From Pseudomonadota bacterium (GTDB taxonomy: Bacteria > Pseudomonadota > Gammaproteobacteria > Steroidobacterales > Woeseiaceae), in assembly GCA_022563255.1 (NCBI GenBank), contig JADFNS010000026.1, positions 1 through 32,455 of the forward strand: a DNA stretch of 32,455 nt, read 5' to 3'. Shown here one piece after another: positions 15,435 through 24,782 of the stretch. Every line of letters begins with the position of its first letter. Position 1 is the first letter of the stretch. The position numbers and the translations under genes were made by a program. The notes under the pieces were generated by a model. That model made no database searches. It was not told where the DNA came from and saw only the letters and a program-made list of their open reading frames with translations.

Positions 15435-16073
15435 TGTTGGTTGGCTGCGTTTGCTTTTTAGCCAGGAAAGCAGCGGTTCCCATTCGTCCCAGTCGGGCCA
15501 CGCAAGATATTCGGGCAGTTCGAAAATTCCAAGTCCACGCGTGTAAGCGCGCACGTAATTTTGCGCATCGCGCAAAGCGGCGATGTACGGTACCCGGAGC
15601 CGGGTCAGGAATTCGTCCAGGTCATCGTAGATCAGAGTATTTTCACGCACACGATTGGCAACCGTCGCAATTTTCGCTTGCTGGCTGGCGATCTTGCCCA
15701 CACGTTTGAGTTCATCGATAAACGTCGTCGTCGCCTGCATGTCGATGGTTGACGGCAACACCGGAATCACGATCGTTTCGGCATGTCTGACCAGATCGGT
15801 GAGTTCTTTGCCGTGCGAACGCGCGGGTGCATCTATGACGATGATGTCGGCGCCGCGCGGCGCACGTCTGAGACCGTCCTCATACGCTGCGACAGCTGCG
15901 ATGGCCGGCCGGTTTTCGGGGCGCCGGGCCAACCAGTCGAGACAGGAGCGCTGCGGATCGTAATCGGCCAGCGCGACCGCTGCGCCTTCGTTGGCATAGT
16001 ATGAAGCTATATTTGTCGCGAGCGTGCTTTTGCCGCAACCGCCTTTTGCGTTCAGTACCATGATGTGCCGCAT
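15429..16073 (-). CDS. Orphan ParA/MinD-type ATPase
   Basis: A 214-residue P-loop ATPase. It has the deviant Walker A KGGCGKST (residues 10-17) with the signature first Lys, ALADYDPQRSCLDWL (A' motif) and IIVIDAPARSHG (Walker B region). No ParB or parS is visible, so it is likely an orphan that positions a cargo (chemoreceptors, carboxysome-like bodies, plasmid-like elements) rather than a chromosome partition gene. ATG is preceded by GGAGA 6 bases upstream. It is transcribed away from dapF; a palindrome lies in the shared control region. The stop codon is the TAG of a REP element. Confidence 0.88.
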   Translation of the reverse strand: MRHIMVLNAKGGCGKSTLATNIASYYANEGAAVALADYDPQRSCLDWLARRPENRPAIAAVAAYEDGLRRAPRGADIIVIDAPARSHGKELTDLVRHAETIVIPVLPSTIDMQATTTFIDELKRVGKIASQQAKIATVANRVRENTLIYDDLDEFLTRLRVPYIAALRDAQNYVRAYTRGLGIFELPEYLAWPDWDEWEPLLSWLKSKRSQPTL

Positions 16074-16109
16074 GATGCTCTCCAGGGGCGCTTTGTTAGT
16101 TCGGTTCGC

Positions 16110-16123
16110 AGTTTATGTAAACT
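16110..16123. promoter_or_regulatory. Palindrome AGTTTA-TG-TAAACT between parA and dapF
   Basis: Perfect 6-base arms around a 2-base centre, 37 bases before the parA start. On the minus strand it covers a plausible -10 region (TTGATG, 17 bases, CATAAA) for parA. An operator for autorepression is a reasonable inference. Confidence 0.4.
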
Positions 16124-16180
16124 ACAGAGGCCAACATCAAAAGTCCATTCAGCGAAAAAGCGAGTCAACGAAATTATCGC

Positions 16181-16886
16181 ATGCAAGTTCCTTACAATAA
16201 AATGCACTGCGCCGGTAACCTGATTTTGCTTGTCGACCAGCGCGAGAGGAACCTGCCGCCGCCGACCCGCAGAAAAATTCGCGAACTCGGAAACGCGAAA
16301 ACCGGGCCCGGTTTCGACCAGATGCTATGGCTCGGCCCGCCCGACGAGTCACTCAGCGTCACGTCCTACCGTATCTTTAACGCGGACGGTACCGAAGTCG
16401 AGCAGTGCGGCAATGGAGCGCTTTGCGCTGCCAGCTATCTCGCCGGAAATCACGGCACACGGGCATGCAGGCAACAACACGATCCGTGTCGGCGACAAAA
16501 ATATCGAAGTCAGCGTCGTTTCTCTCGGCAATCCCCACTGTGTTTTGCTGGTCGATGATGTCGACGTCGCACCGGTCGATGAACTGGGGCCGCAGATCGA
16601 GCACCACGAGCGTTTTCCACAAGGGACCAATGTCGGGTTCATGCACATCAACGACCGGCAGAACATCAGCCTTCGGGTACACGAACGTGGCGTCGGCGAA
16701 ACGGCAGCTTGCGGCACCGGCGCTTGCGCTGCGGTCGCGTCGGGACAGTGCCTGGGCTTACTGGATGAAGCCGTTCGTGTGCATCTGCCAGGCGGCCAAG
16801 TCGTGGTAAGCTGGCGCGGCGGTGATAACCCTGTCTGGCTCTCCGGCGACGCCGGGTTGATCAGCGAAGGAATGATGGATTTATAG
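16181..16886 (+). pseudogene. dapF: Diaminopimelate epimerase, broken by frameshift and internal deletion
   Basis: The locus is the usual dapF site before DUF484 and xerC. Frame one (from ATG 16181) gives the N-terminal half, with TGPGFDQMLWL, YRIFNADGTEVEQ and the first catalytic Cys (C76 in QCGNGALC). It is open to 16558 but loses homology near 16460. Frame two gives the C-terminal half from about 16465 to TAG 16886: SLGNPHCVLLVDDVD, HERFPQGTNVGFM, and the second catalytic Cys in ETAACGTGACAAV. About 230 codons remain where the family has about 275; roughly 50 codons between CGNGA and GNPHC are missing at the frame change. KMHGLGND at the start is altered to KMHCAGNL. The normal enzyme converts LL- to meso-diaminopimelate for lysine and peptidoglycan. 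Either another copy or route exists, or this is an assembly fault. Confidence 0.85.
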
Positions 16887-16900
16887 GAATTGGCGATAAT

Positions 16901-17605
16901 ATGAGCACGCGACCTAAAGTCGATTACGTCGAGGAAGAATTGTCGGAGCAGGCGATCCATGATTTTCTGGCCGTACATCCTGATTTTTTCGAGAGCCACA
17001 CAACACTGCTGAGTTCTCTAAACCTGCCACACGCGGCCGGCGGCACTGTCTCCCTGGTTGAACGTCAGATATCCGTTCTGCGGCAAAAAGATCTGCAACT
17101 TAAGAAACAACTAAAGGACCTGATTGAAGTTGCGCGGGCCAACGATCTGCTGACCGCCAAAATGCACGAACTCACCCTGCAATTACTCGCTGCGCCCGAT
17201 TTGAAAGCGACGATCGGCGCTCTCGAAGAGGGCATGCGCAGCGGCTTTGGCGCCCATTATGCGGTTCTGGTTGTGTTCGGCAATCCCGATGCTTTCGAGG
17301 GCCTGGACACAGGTCGGTTTCTCCGTGTGCTCGAAAAAACGTCTGCCTTGCTCAGTCCTTTCAAGACTTTCCTCAACAGCGGCGCCGCGCGCTGCGGACA
17401 AATTCGTGATGCACAACTCGACTTCCTGTTTCATAAGGACGCCAGCGACATTGGCTCCGCGGCGCTGGTCCCCTTAAAGGCTGGTACACAGATTGGATTT
17501 CTCGCGATCGGCAGCGCCGATGCCGACCGTTTTCACCCCGGCATGAGCACCGACTTCCTGACACGTCTGGGCGATCTCGTCGCGGGTGCCCTCAGTCGCT
17601 ACTGA
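16901..17605 (+). CDS. DUF484 family protein
   Basis: A 234-residue cytosolic protein with the DUF484 opening (ELSEQAIHDFLAVHPDFF, then HAAGGTVSLVERQISVLRQ), a short coiled coil, and a GAF-like C-terminal half (FLFHKDASDIGSAALVPL, then GFLAIGSADADRFHPGM). The function is unknown; it is constantly found between dapF and xerC in gammaproteobacteria, as here. It begins 14 bases after the dapF stop, and xerC begins 17 bases after its own stop, so the three form one operon. Confidence 0.92.
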   Translation: MSTRPKVDYVEEELSEQAIHDFLAVHPDFFESHTTLLSSLNLPHAAGGTVSLVERQISVLRQKDLQLKKQLKDLIEVARANDLLTAKMHELTLQLLAAPDLKATIGALEEGMRSGFGAHYAVLVVFGNPDAFEGLDTGRFLRVLEKTSALLSPFKTFLNSGAARCGQIRDAQLDFLFHKDASDIGSAALVPLKAGTQIGFLAIGSADADRFHPGMSTDFLTRLGDLVAGALSRY

Positions 17606-17622
17606 AGCGGAGACGAACCCCA

Positions 17623-18522
17623 GTGGAGCATGCCGTCTGGATCGACCAATTTATTCGGCACCTGGAATTTGAGCGCCGGCTGTCGCCCCAGACTGCCAAA
17701 AGTTATCGGCACGATCTCGTCGCCCTGCTGGCGTTCCGCGAACAATCCGGCATCGGTTCCTGGGGCGAGATGGATAGCGGACATTTTCGTGCGTTTTCTG
17801 CGTCCTGCTACCGCAAGGGTCTGAGCGCCAGAAGCATTCAGCGCAGGCTGTCAGCATGCCGCACATTTTTTCGTTACCTGATTCGCGAAAAGCACGTCAC
17901 CAGGAATCCGGTCGTCGACGTCTCGGCACCCAGGGGCAAGAAACGATTGCCAGGAAACCTTGACGCCGATCGTATGGCGCGTCTTTTGGACATTCGGGGC
18001 GACGGCGCCATCGTCGATCGTGATCGCGCAATTCTCGAACTTTTGTATTCCTCAGGCCTGCGGCTTTCGGAACTCACCGACTTGGACTGCGGCGACGTGG
18101 ATATGCACGATGCAACCGTTCGCGTAAGCGGCAAAGGAAACAAGGACCGCGTCATCCCGGTCGGTCGCAAGGCGCTGGCGGCGCTGCAACGATGGAACCA
18201 GGTGCGCGTTGAACTCGCCGCAAGCGGCGAAGCGGCGCTGTTCGTCAGCAACAGAGGCACACGCATCAGTCCGCGGTCCGTGCAAGCCAGGGTCACTCAC
18301 TGGGCGAAACGACAAGGCATTGATACCAAGGTCTCCCCGCATTTGTTCCGTCACTCGTTCGCGACTCATCTGCTCGAGTCCAGCCACGATCTGCGTGCCG
18401 TCCAGGAACTTCTGGGCCACACCAACATCTCAACAACGCAGGTCTACACGCACCTTGATTTCCAGCATCTGGCCCAGATATACGACCAGACACACCCCAG
18501 GGCTCGCAAGAAAAGCGACTAA
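17623..18522 (+). CDS. xerC: Tyrosine recombinase XerC
   Basis: A 299-residue site-specific recombinase that with XerD resolves chromosome dimers at dif. The SAM-like core-binding domain (1-90) begins with [19 protein letters not shown]. All catalytic residues are present: Arg147 (SGLRLSEL), Lys171 (SGKGNKDR), His240 and Arg243 (HLFRHSF), His266 (LGHTN) and Tyr275 (QVYTHL). GTG start. It is in the classical position after DUF484 and 34 bases before hslV. Length and motifs fit XerC rather than a mobile integrase. Confidence 0.95.
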   Translation: MEHAVWIDQFIRHLEFERRLSPQTAKSYRHDLVALLAFREQSGIGSWGEMDSGHFRAFSASCYRKGLSARSIQRRLSACRTFFRYLIREKHVTRNPVVDVSAPRGKKRLPGNLDADRMARLLDIRGDGAIVDRDRAILELLYSSGLRLSELTDLDCGDVDMHDATVRVSGKGNKDRVIPVGRKALAALQRWNQVRVELAASGEAALFVSNRGTRISPRSVQARVTHWAKRQGIDTKVSPHLFRHSFATHLLESSHDLRAVQELLGHTNISTTQVYTHLDFQHLAQIYDQTHPRARKKSD

Positions 18523-18556
18523 CGATAATCAACGACGCCGCTACAGGAAAAACGCC

Positions 18557-19087
18557 ATGAAACAATTTCGCGGCACGACCATTGTCTCCGTCCGCCGCAA
18601 TGGAGAGGTCGCGATCGCCGGCGACGGTCAGGTCAGCATGGGCAATACGATCATGAAGGGCAATGCCCGGAAAGTCCGCCGACTTGCCGACGGGCGTGTG
18701 ATCGCCGGATTTGCCGGCGGCACTGCGGATGCTTTCACGCTGTTCGAACTTTTCGAAAGCAAGCTGGAACAATACGGAAACCTGACCCGGGCGGCGATCG
18801 AGCTTGCCAAGGACTGGCGCATGGATCGCCGCCTGCGTCGTCTTGAAGCGCTGATTTGCGTCGCGGATAAAGAGAGTTCGTTTATTATATCGGGCAACGG
18901 CGACGTGATTGAGCCGGAGGACGATCTCATGGCGATCGGATCGGGCGGACCGTACGCACAAGCTGCCGCCATGGCCCTGCTGCGCAACACGGATCTTGAG
19001 GCCGTCGAAATAGTAGAGAAAGCGCTGCTGATCGCCGGCGACATTTGCGTCTTCACGAACCAGAACATCATCGTAGAAAAACTGTAG
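18557..19087 (+). CDS. hslV: HslV peptidase of the HslUV (ClpQY) protease
   Basis: A 176-residue N-terminal nucleophile hydrolase. The active Thr is expected after removal of a six-residue leader (MKQFRG before [10 protein letters not shown]); many relatives have only Met before TT, so autocleavage is implied here. Conserved [34 protein letters not shown] and [13 protein letters not shown] follow. AGGAAA 8 bases upstream supports ATG 18557. Forms a double hexamer capped by HslU, whose gene starts 30 bases downstream. The stop TAG lies in a REP-like sequence. Confidence 0.97.
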   Translation: MKQFRGTTIVSVRRNGEVAIAGDGQVSMGNTIMKGNARKVRRLADGRVIAGFAGGTADAFTLFELFESKLEQYGNLTRAAIELAKDWRMDRRLRRLEALICVADKESSFIISGNGDVIEPEDDLMAIGSGGPYAQAAAMALLRNTDLEAVEIVEKALLIAGDICVFTNQNIIVEKL

Positions 19088-19107
19088 GCGCGAGCGCTGC
19101 TCGTGGG
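19082..19107 (+). repeat. REP-like hairpin at the hslV stop codon
   Basis: CTGTAGGCGCGAGC-GCT-GCTCG: GTAG followed by a CGAGC/GCTCG hairpin. It resembles the Pseudomonas REP type GTAGGAGCGAGC with one changed base. It fills most of the hslV-hslU gap, and its TAG (19085-19087) ends hslV. Confidence 0.55.
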
Positions 19108-19117
19108 AACTTATTAA

Positions 19118-20452
19118 ATGTCGCAAATGACCCCCAGAGAAATCGTCCAGGAACTGGACAATCACATCATCGGCCAGGACGAAGCCAAACGTGCCGTGGC
19201 GATCGCTCTGCGCAACCGCTGGCGCCGTGTGCAAGTAGGTGAGCCGCTGCGCAGCGAGATCACGCCGAAGAACATCCTCATGATTGGCCCCACCGGCGTC
19301 GGCAAGACCGAGATCTCACGGCGCTTAGCGCGACTGGCCCGGGCCCCGTTTATCAAAGTGGAAGCCACCAAATTCACCGAGGTCGGTTACGTCGGTCGCG
19401 AGGTCGACAGTATTATTCGCGACTTGATGGATATATCCGTCAAACTGGTGCGGGAAAACGCGATGTCAAAAGTACGCCATCGCGCCGAGGACGCCGCCGA
19501 AGAACGCATTCTGGACGCTTTGTTGCCGCCGGCAGCCCGCAGCGTCGGCCTCACCACCGACATCAAACCGGACAACAGCGACACGCGTCAGAAATTTCGC
19601 AAGATGCTGCGCGAAGGCAAGCTGGACGACAAGGACATCGAAATCGAAATCCAGGTCGTGCCCATTGGCGTTGAAATCATGGCGCCTCCGGGCATGGAGG
19701 AAATGACCAGCCAGTTGCAGGGCATGTTCCAGAATCTCGGCGGCAACCACAGCAGAACCCGCAAACTCAAGGTCAAGGAGGCGTTTCGCCATCTGACGGA
19801 CGAGGAAGCGGCGAAGATGATTGACGAAGAAGAGCTCAAGGCGCAGGCGCTGGAGGCCGTAGAACAGCACGGCATCGTATTCCTCGACGAAATCGACAAG
19901 GTGGTTGGCCGCTCAACGGCCCAAGGGGCTGACGTATCGCGCGAAGGAGTGCAGCGAGACTTGCTGCCATTGGTCGAGGGCTCGACCATCAACACCAAGT
20001 ACGGCATGGTGAAAACGGACCACATTTTGTTCATCGCGTCAGGCGCCTTTACTGCTTCGAAACCGTCGGACCTGATTCCCGAATTGCAGGGCCGTTTCCC
20101 GATCCGCGTAGAACTCAAGTCACTCACGACGGAGGACTTCGTGCGCATCCTGACTGAACCGGATGCGTCACTGACGACACAGTACGGCGCATTGCTGAAA
20201 ACGGAGGACGTGGATCTCGAATTTACTAAGGGCGGCGTGCGGCGTATTGCCGAGGTCGCGTTTCAGGTCAACGAAAACACCGAGAATATCGGCGCGCGCC
20301 GGCTGCACACAGTCATGGAACGACTGCTGGAAACGGTCTCCTTTGAAGCGTCGGACAAAAGCGGCTTGAAATTACGCATCGATGCACAATACGTAAATGA
20401 CCACCTGGCCGAACTGGCGCAGGATGAGGACCTGAGCCGCTACATTTTGTAA
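19118..20452 (+). CDS. hslU: HslU unfoldase ATPase of the HslUV protease
   Basis: A 444-residue AAA+ protein that unfolds substrates and threads them into HslV. It has box [20 protein letters not shown], Walker [10 protein letters not shown] (Lys63), Walker [10 protein letters not shown] (about 255), sensor regions ending [14 protein letters not shown], and the C-terminal LSRYIL that docks into HslV. The I-domain lies between about 110 and 235, with the pore motif GYVGREV earlier. Length is normal for the family. No heat-shock promoter could be identified; hslV and xerC sit directly upstream. Confidence 0.98.
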   Translation: MSQMTPREIVQELDNHIIGQDEAKRAVAIALRNRWRRVQVGEPLRSEITPKNILMIGPTGVGKTEISRRLARLARAPFIKVEATKFTEVGYVGREVDSIIRDLMDISVKLVRENAMSKVRHRAEDAAEERILDALLPPAARSVGLTTDIKPDNSDTRQKFRKMLREGKLDDKDIEIEIQVVPIGVEIMAPPGMEEMTSQLQGMFQNLGGNHSRTRKLKVKEAFRHLTDEEAAKMIDEEELKAQALEAVEQHGIVFLDEIDKVVGRSTAQGADVSREGVQRDLLPLVEGSTINTKYGMVKTDHILFIASGAFTASKPSDLIPELQGRFPIRVELKSLTTEDFVRILTEPDASLTTQYGALLKTEDVDLEFTKGGVRRIAEVAFQVNENTENIGARRLHTVMERLLETVSFEASDKSGLKLRIDAQYVNDHLAELAQDEDLSRYIL

Positions 20453-20496
20453 CACACGGTCGACCGGCTGCGGGTTGCAGGGTATCCTCGCTGCAG

Positions 20497-21258
20497 ATGT
20501 CCAAACAACAACACACGAATAGCGATACGACCCACTTCGGATACACGACCGTTGCGACCGGCGACAAAGCTGGCCTGGTACGCGACGTCTTCGATTCCGT
20601 AGCCAGTCGGTACGACGTCATGAACGATCTGATGTCGGCCGGATTGCACCGGCTTTGGAAGCGCCACACCATCGATCAGGCCGCCGTCAAACCCGGCAAT
20701 GTCGTATTGGATCTGGCCGGTGGAACCGGCGATCTCGCACGCGAATTCGCGCGCAGGGTCGGCAACGATGGACACGTCGTCCTCGCGGATATCAATGCGG
20801 CGATGCTCAGGCAAGGCCGTCGCCGACTGATCGACGCCGGCATTGTCGGCAACCTCTCTATCGCGCAGGTCGACGCACAGAGCCTGCCGTTCGACGACCG
20901 CACGTTCGACTGCATCGCCATGGCATTTGGCCTGCGAAACGTTACCGACAAGGATGCCGCGCTGGCGTCGATGTACCGCGTACTCAAGCCCGGCGGCAAA
21001 GCGATGATTCTGGAATTCTCTGAGCCTGCCGAGGCGATCAGACCCGCCTATAAGCTGTATTCATTCAAGGTACTGCCGATATTGGGCAAGCTGGTCGCAA
21101 ATGACTCCGAAAGCTACAAATATCTGGCGGAATCCATACGCATGCACCCTGATCAGGAAACACTTAAGTCCATGATGGAGGCGGCCGGATTTGAACGCTG
21201 CCGCTACCAAAATCTGGCAGCGGGAATTGTCGCCCTGCACATTGGCTATCGAATCTAG
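20497..21258 (+). CDS. ubiE: Demethylmenaquinone/2-polyprenyl-methoxybenzoquinol methyltransferase
   Basis: A 253-residue SAM-dependent C-methyltransferase of ubiquinone (and menaquinone) synthesis. It has the family signature [25 protein letters not shown] motif [52 protein letters not shown] split over motifs II-III, and [17 protein letters not shown]. The end [13 protein letters not shown] is typical. It heads the ubiE-ubiJ-ubiB set, with 14 bases to ubiJ. Confidence 0.97.
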   Translation: MSKQQHTNSDTTHFGYTTVATGDKAGLVRDVFDSVASRYDVMNDLMSAGLHRLWKRHTIDQAAVKPGNVVLDLAGGTGDLAREFARRVGNDGHVVLADINAAMLRQGRRRLIDAGIVGNLSIAQVDAQSLPFDDRTFDCIAMAFGLRNVTDKDAALASMYRVLKPGGKAMILEFSEPAEAIRPAYKLYSFKVLPILGKLVANDSESYKYLAESIRMHPDQETLKSMMEAAGFERCRYQNLAAGIVALHIGYRI

Positions 21259-21272
21259 CTGGAACACTGATC

Positions 21273-21878
21273 ATGGATGCTCTGCAGACAATACTTCGCC
21301 CCATCGTGCGACTGTTGAATCGCAACATTCAGGCGACCACGCCTGCTAGAGAATTATGCGCGGAGCTGGCAGAAACCGTCGTTGCCGTGCGCGTACGCGA
21401 TACGGCACTGGTCGCGTATTTCATTGTGCTTGACGACACGCTCGATCTCGTCGCTGAGACCGAGCGCGAACCCAACGTTGTGATCACTGGATCGCTGATT
21501 ACATTGGCCCGCATGACCGGCCAATCCGGCGAAGCGGCGATCCGCGATGGTTCGCTGGATCTCACTGGCGACGCTGAAATCGCCCAGCAGTTCCAACGCC
21601 TGCTCACGTTCGCGAAACCGGATATCGAGGAAGAGCTGTCGAGAATCGTGGGCGACGTCGCCGCACACGGGTTGGGCGAAATGGCTCGCGGAATCGGTCG
21701 CTGGGGGCGCGCAGCACGTTCGACGATGGGCGCCAACGTCCGCGAATACCTGCAGGAGGAAAGCCGTGACGTTCCGAGCCGCTACGAGGTTGACAAGTTT
21801 GCGGCCAGCGTCAGCACCCTGCGCGACGACGTGGATCGTCTGGAGGCTCGCCTGAATCAGTTGCGGGGCGACGACTGA
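21273..21878 (+). CDS. ubiJ: Ubiquinone biosynthesis accessory factor UbiJ (SCP2 domain)
   Basis: A 201-residue protein with an N-terminal SCP2 lipid-binding domain (about 15-115; IVLDDTLDLVAETEREPNV and ITGSLITLARM) and a C-terminal coiled coil (VSTLRDDVDRLEARLNQL). UbiJ binds ubiquinone intermediates and organises the Ubi complex with UbiK. Formerly YigP. Placed between ubiE and ubiB as in E. coli; one base separates its TGA from the ubiB ATG. Confidence 0.93.
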   Translation: MDALQTILRPIVRLLNRNIQATTPARELCAELAETVVAVRVRDTALVAYFIVLDDTLDLVAETEREPNVVITGSLITLARMTGQSGEAAIRDGSLDLTGDAEIAQQFQRLLTFAKPDIEEELSRIVGDVAAHGLGEMARGIGRWGRAARSTMGANVREYLQEESRDVPSRYEVDKFAASVSTLRDDVDRLEARLNQLRGDD

Positions 21879-21879
21879 T

Positions 21880-23508
21880 ATGGGCCGCCGGCGCACAATA
21901 TTTCGCTTGATCGCAATTCAGCGCGTACTGGTCAAGTACGGTCTCGACGACATCATCAAACAAACGCATTTATTCCGGCCACTGAGATTTCTTTTCTATC
22001 TTGCGCCGCGCCGACGGGACAGTTCAGCGCCTCTGGGTGAACGAATTCGCCTCGCACTTGAGGAGCTCGGCCCTATCTTCGTGAAATTTGGCCAGGCCGT
22101 TTCGACCCGCCGCGACTTGTTGCCAAGGGAGATCGCCGACGAGCTTGCGAAACTGCAGGATAAGGTGCCGCCGTTCCCCGCCGAGCAGGCGATCGCGATT
22201 TTGGACGAGGTCTATGGAAAATCCGTCGACGAGGTTTTCGAGCGCTTCGACAAGGAACCGTTTGCAGCCGCGTCGATTGCACAAGTGCACACGGCAAAAC
22301 TCAAAGACGGTCCGGAAGTCATCGTCAAATTGCTACGCCCGGGAGTTCTGGAACAAATCGAACGTGACCTCGGCGTGCTGCGTTTGCTCGCTGGCCTGGC
22401 TGATCGCTACTGGGAGCACGGCAAGCGACTGAGACCACTTGAGATCGTCGACGAATACGAACACACGATCATCGATGAACTCGACCTGATGCGTGAAGCG
22501 GCAAACACGGTCCAGCTAAAGCGGAATTTTGCAGACTCGGACATGCTGTATGTGCCGGATATATTCTGGGACTACTGCCGTCCTGAGGTCCTGGTCCAGG
22601 AACGTATCTACGGCACGCCGATCAGCGATATGGAGACTCTGCGCAAGGCGGGAACCAATTTTCAGGTGCTTGCCGAGAATGGCGTTGAAATTTTCTTCAC
22701 ACAGGTTTTTCGTCACAACTTCTTTCACGCGGATATGCATCCCGGAAACATATTCGTCGATACGACGGATCCGGAACGGCCGAAATATGCGGCCGTCGAC
22801 TTCGGCATCATTGGCACGCTGAGCCCGGAAGATCAGCGCTACCTGGCTGAAAATTTCCTCGCGTTCTTCGAGCGCGATTATCACCGCATCGCGAAGCTGC
22901 ACCTCGACAGTGGCTGGGTACCTGCCGACACGCGCGTCGATCAACTTGAAACGGCGATTCGAACGGTCTGCGAACCCATTTTCAACAAGCCGCTGGCGGA
23001 AATTTCGTTCGCGCAGGTTTTGCTACGGCTATTCCGGGTTGCACAGCGATTTGACGTCAAAATTCAACCGCAGATGATTTTACTGCACAAGACTTTGTTC
23101 AATATCGAGGGTCTTGGCCGTCAACTGTATCCGCAGCTCGATTTGTGGAAAACAGCGCATCCGGTGCTCAAGCGCTGGATGGACGAACAGATCGGCGGCC
23201 GTGCGCTGCTCAAGGACTTGCGCGAGAATCTCCCGCAGCTGCGAGATGCCATGCGCGAACTGCCAGTGATCATTCGGCGGCTTGGAGAGCAAGCCGAGGC
23301 GGGGAGTTTTAACTTCAATATGCAGTCACGCGAACTCAGCCAGATTCGCGATCAACTCAGCGCGCAGCACCGGCAACGATACTGGCTGACTGCAGCGACG
23401 GTGAGCATTCTTGCCGGTACGCTGGTGCTGACGCTTGCTGCGTTACCGATTCTGGGATGGTCGTTGCTGGCCGCCGGCGCAGGTTCACTGTGGGTCGGTC
23501 GCCCCTGA
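21880..23508 (+). CDS. ubiB: Ubiquinone biosynthesis atypical kinase UbiB
   Basis: A 542-residue ABC1/ADCK-like protein, the usual size. It shows the inhibitory KxGQ-type motif (FVKFGQAVSTRRDLLP), an alanine-rich loop (FAAASIAQVHTAKL), VIVKLLRPG for the ATP-binding Lys, HADMHPGNIFV and VDFGIIG as catalytic and metal loops, and two C-terminal membrane segments (about 495-535). It supports ubiquinone synthesis, probably by ATP-driven handling of lipid intermediates. Its stop overlaps the end of the convergent broken methyltransferase by 24 bases. Confidence 0.97.
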   Translation: MGRRRTIFRLIAIQRVLVKYGLDDIIKQTHLFRPLRFLFYLAPRRRDSSAPLGERIRLALEELGPIFVKFGQAVSTRRDLLPREIADELAKLQDKVPPFPAEQAIAILDEVYGKSVDEVFERFDKEPFAAASIAQVHTAKLKDGPEVIVKLLRPGVLEQIERDLGVLRLLAGLADRYWEHGKRLRPLEIVDEYEHTIIDELDLMREAANTVQLKRNFADSDMLYVPDIFWDYCRPEVLVQERIYGTPISDMETLRKAGTNFQVLAENGVEIFFTQVFRHNFFHADMHPGNIFVDTTDPERPKYAAVDFGIIGTLSPEDQRYLAENFLAFFERDYHRIAKLHLDSGWVPADTRVDQLETAIRTVCEPIFNKPLAEISFAQVLLRLFRVAQRFDVKIQPQMILLHKTLFNIEGLGRQLYPQLDLWKTAHPVLKRWMDEQIGGRALLKDLRENLPQLRDAMRELPVIIRRLGEQAEAGSFNFNMQSRELSQIRDQLSAQHRQRYWLTAATVSILAGTLVLTLAALPILGWSLLAAGAGSLWVGRP

Positions 23509-24080
23509 AAGTACGAACCCGACTTCGCGGCCGGTTTTGGAAACACTGAAAATTCTGTAGCCCAGGCGCTTCAGTTTCCGAATGCTGGCGGCCGTACGTG
23601 CCTTGCCGATGCCCGGGAATCGATGGTATACGCCGGCGAATCCATGAAGTCGTCTGCATCTCCAGCATTTCTGTCGGCCGTCCACATAACGTGTGCCCGT
23701 TTGCCGCGACTGTTCACCCGCCGATAAAGGCGCAGGCTGCCATCCTCTCCTGCTACAGCCCAGGGGTGAAACTCGAACTGCTCCGGAAGGTTTTGTCGCT
23801 GCACCCATTCCATTGCGTAGGGCGTCGGATCGAATGCGTGCACTGCCAGCCCGGTCTTTGCAATGACATCCAGGTCGAATTCAATCGAATCCCCGACGCC
23901 CAGAGAATAAACGATGGAATCGCTTCTCAGCCTGTCGGCGATGTAATTCCAGTCGGCGCTTGCCACGCTTGCAACATCGACTTGTGTTCTCAACCACAAC
24001 TCACGACCGCCGACTCGCTTGAAGAATAATTTCACTGGCCAGAACCAAGGCTGTCGCTTCATCCACCCTGACGTTCTCAT
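23485..24080 (-). pseudogene. FkbM-type methyltransferase, broken by deletion and frameshift
   Basis: Frame one from ATG 24080 (or 24062) gives the N-terminal part: WNYIADRLRSDSIVYSLGVG, then SIEFDLDVI, VHAFDPTP and FEFHPWAVAGEDGSLRLYR, the SAM-binding pattern of FkbM-family methyltransferases. It loses sense near 23640 and stops at 23571. A second frame resumes with VYHRFPGIGKARTAASIRKL and ends GYRIFSVSKTGREVGFV at stop 23485. The expected middle (about 50 codons, with a KMDIEGAE motif and VEFHH) is missing, and the join is out of frame. The scar is like that in dapF. The substrate of the intact gene would be unknown (sugars or surface polysaccharide are usual). Confidence 0.75.
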
Positions 24081-24167
24081 CGTTCGAACCTACTACAGTT
24101 GACGGTTCCCCGCCGCGGCGCAACGCATTACACTCGTTGCTCTGATGTTGGCCGGGACGAACGCTGC

Positions 24168-24782
24168 ATGATCCGTGCGCTCGCACGCTTTATTCTTTTC
24201 ATTGCCGGCTGGACCGCGGTCGGCGGCGCGCCCAGCGTGCCGAAGGCGGTCTATATCGCCGCGCCCCACACGTCGAACTGGGACGGGATCTGGGCCCTGA
24301 CTTTCAAGGTTGCCGTGGGCATCGACGTCAAGTTTTTCGCCAAGGATTCTTTGTTCTGGTTTCCGTTGGATATATTGCTGCGCGCGCTCGGCGGCATTCC
24401 GCTAAATCGATCCCGGGCCAATTCGGCGGTGAGTCGCGCGGTGGAAATGTTTGCAACGCATGACAGCTTTTACTTTGGGCTCGCGCCGGAAGGAACACGA
24501 AGTCTTCGGGACGGTTGGAAAACGGGTTTCTACCGCATAGCGATAGAAGCCAACGTTCCAATCTATCTGGGCTTTCTGGATTACCCCAGTAAACGGGTAG
24601 GCGTTGGCGCTCGACTGGACCCGACCGGCGACATGGAAGCAGATTTAAAAGTCTGCGCAGACTTTTACGCCGGAATCGAAGCTCGCTGGCCTGAGAAAGC
24701 GAGCCCGGTTCGTTTTTCTCAGGCAAAAAAAACCGCCCCGAAAGGCGGCTTTCCTGATGAGACGGATTCGTCTGATCGCTAG
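24168..24782 (+). CDS. PlsC-like 1-acylglycerol-3-phosphate acyltransferase family protein
   Basis: A 204-residue protein from ATG 24168 (GGGACGA upstream; an earlier in-frame ATG at 24099 is less likely). It has the acyltransferase motif HTSNWD (H-x4-D), GGIPLNRSRA, PEGTRSLRDGWKTGF (motif III) and VPIYLGFLDY. Short relatives of this sort act on phospholipid or lipid precursors; the exact substrate is unknown. The last 15 residues (AKKTAPKGGFPDETD...) are encoded by the opposing gene's terminator, so the natural end may have been altered. It converges with the TonB-receptor remnant with a 4-base overlap. Confidence 0.85.
   Translation: MIRALARFILFIAGWTAVGGAPSVPKAVYIAAPHTSNWDGIWALTFKVAVGIDVKFFAKDSLFWFPLDILLRALGGIPLNRSRANSAVSRAVEMFATHDSFYFGLAPEGTRSLRDGWKTGFYRIAIEANVPIYLGFLDYPSKRVGVGARLDPTGDMEADLKVCADFYAGIEARWPEKASPVRFSQAKKTAPKGGFPDETDSSDR
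24725..24750 (-). terminator. Intrinsic terminator of the TonB-receptor remnant
   Basis: Read on the minus strand: AGCCGCCTTTCGGGGCGG followed by eight T. The 5-base CCGCC/GGCGG stem and T run make a strong terminator 30-55 bases after the receptor stop. It lies inside the C-terminal codons of the acyltransferase gene on the other strand. A second small hairpin AGACG-GATT-CGTCT (24760-24773) stands between. Confidence 0.8.

Noticed and set aside
16181..16886. Programmed frameshift in dapF
   Set aside because: No slippery run at the switch, and about 50 codons of the family are also missing, which recoding would not explain.
18293..19234. 313-residue minus-strand frame across xerC, hslV and hslU
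   Set aside because: Three certain genes occupy the other strand; the frame has no recognisable motif.
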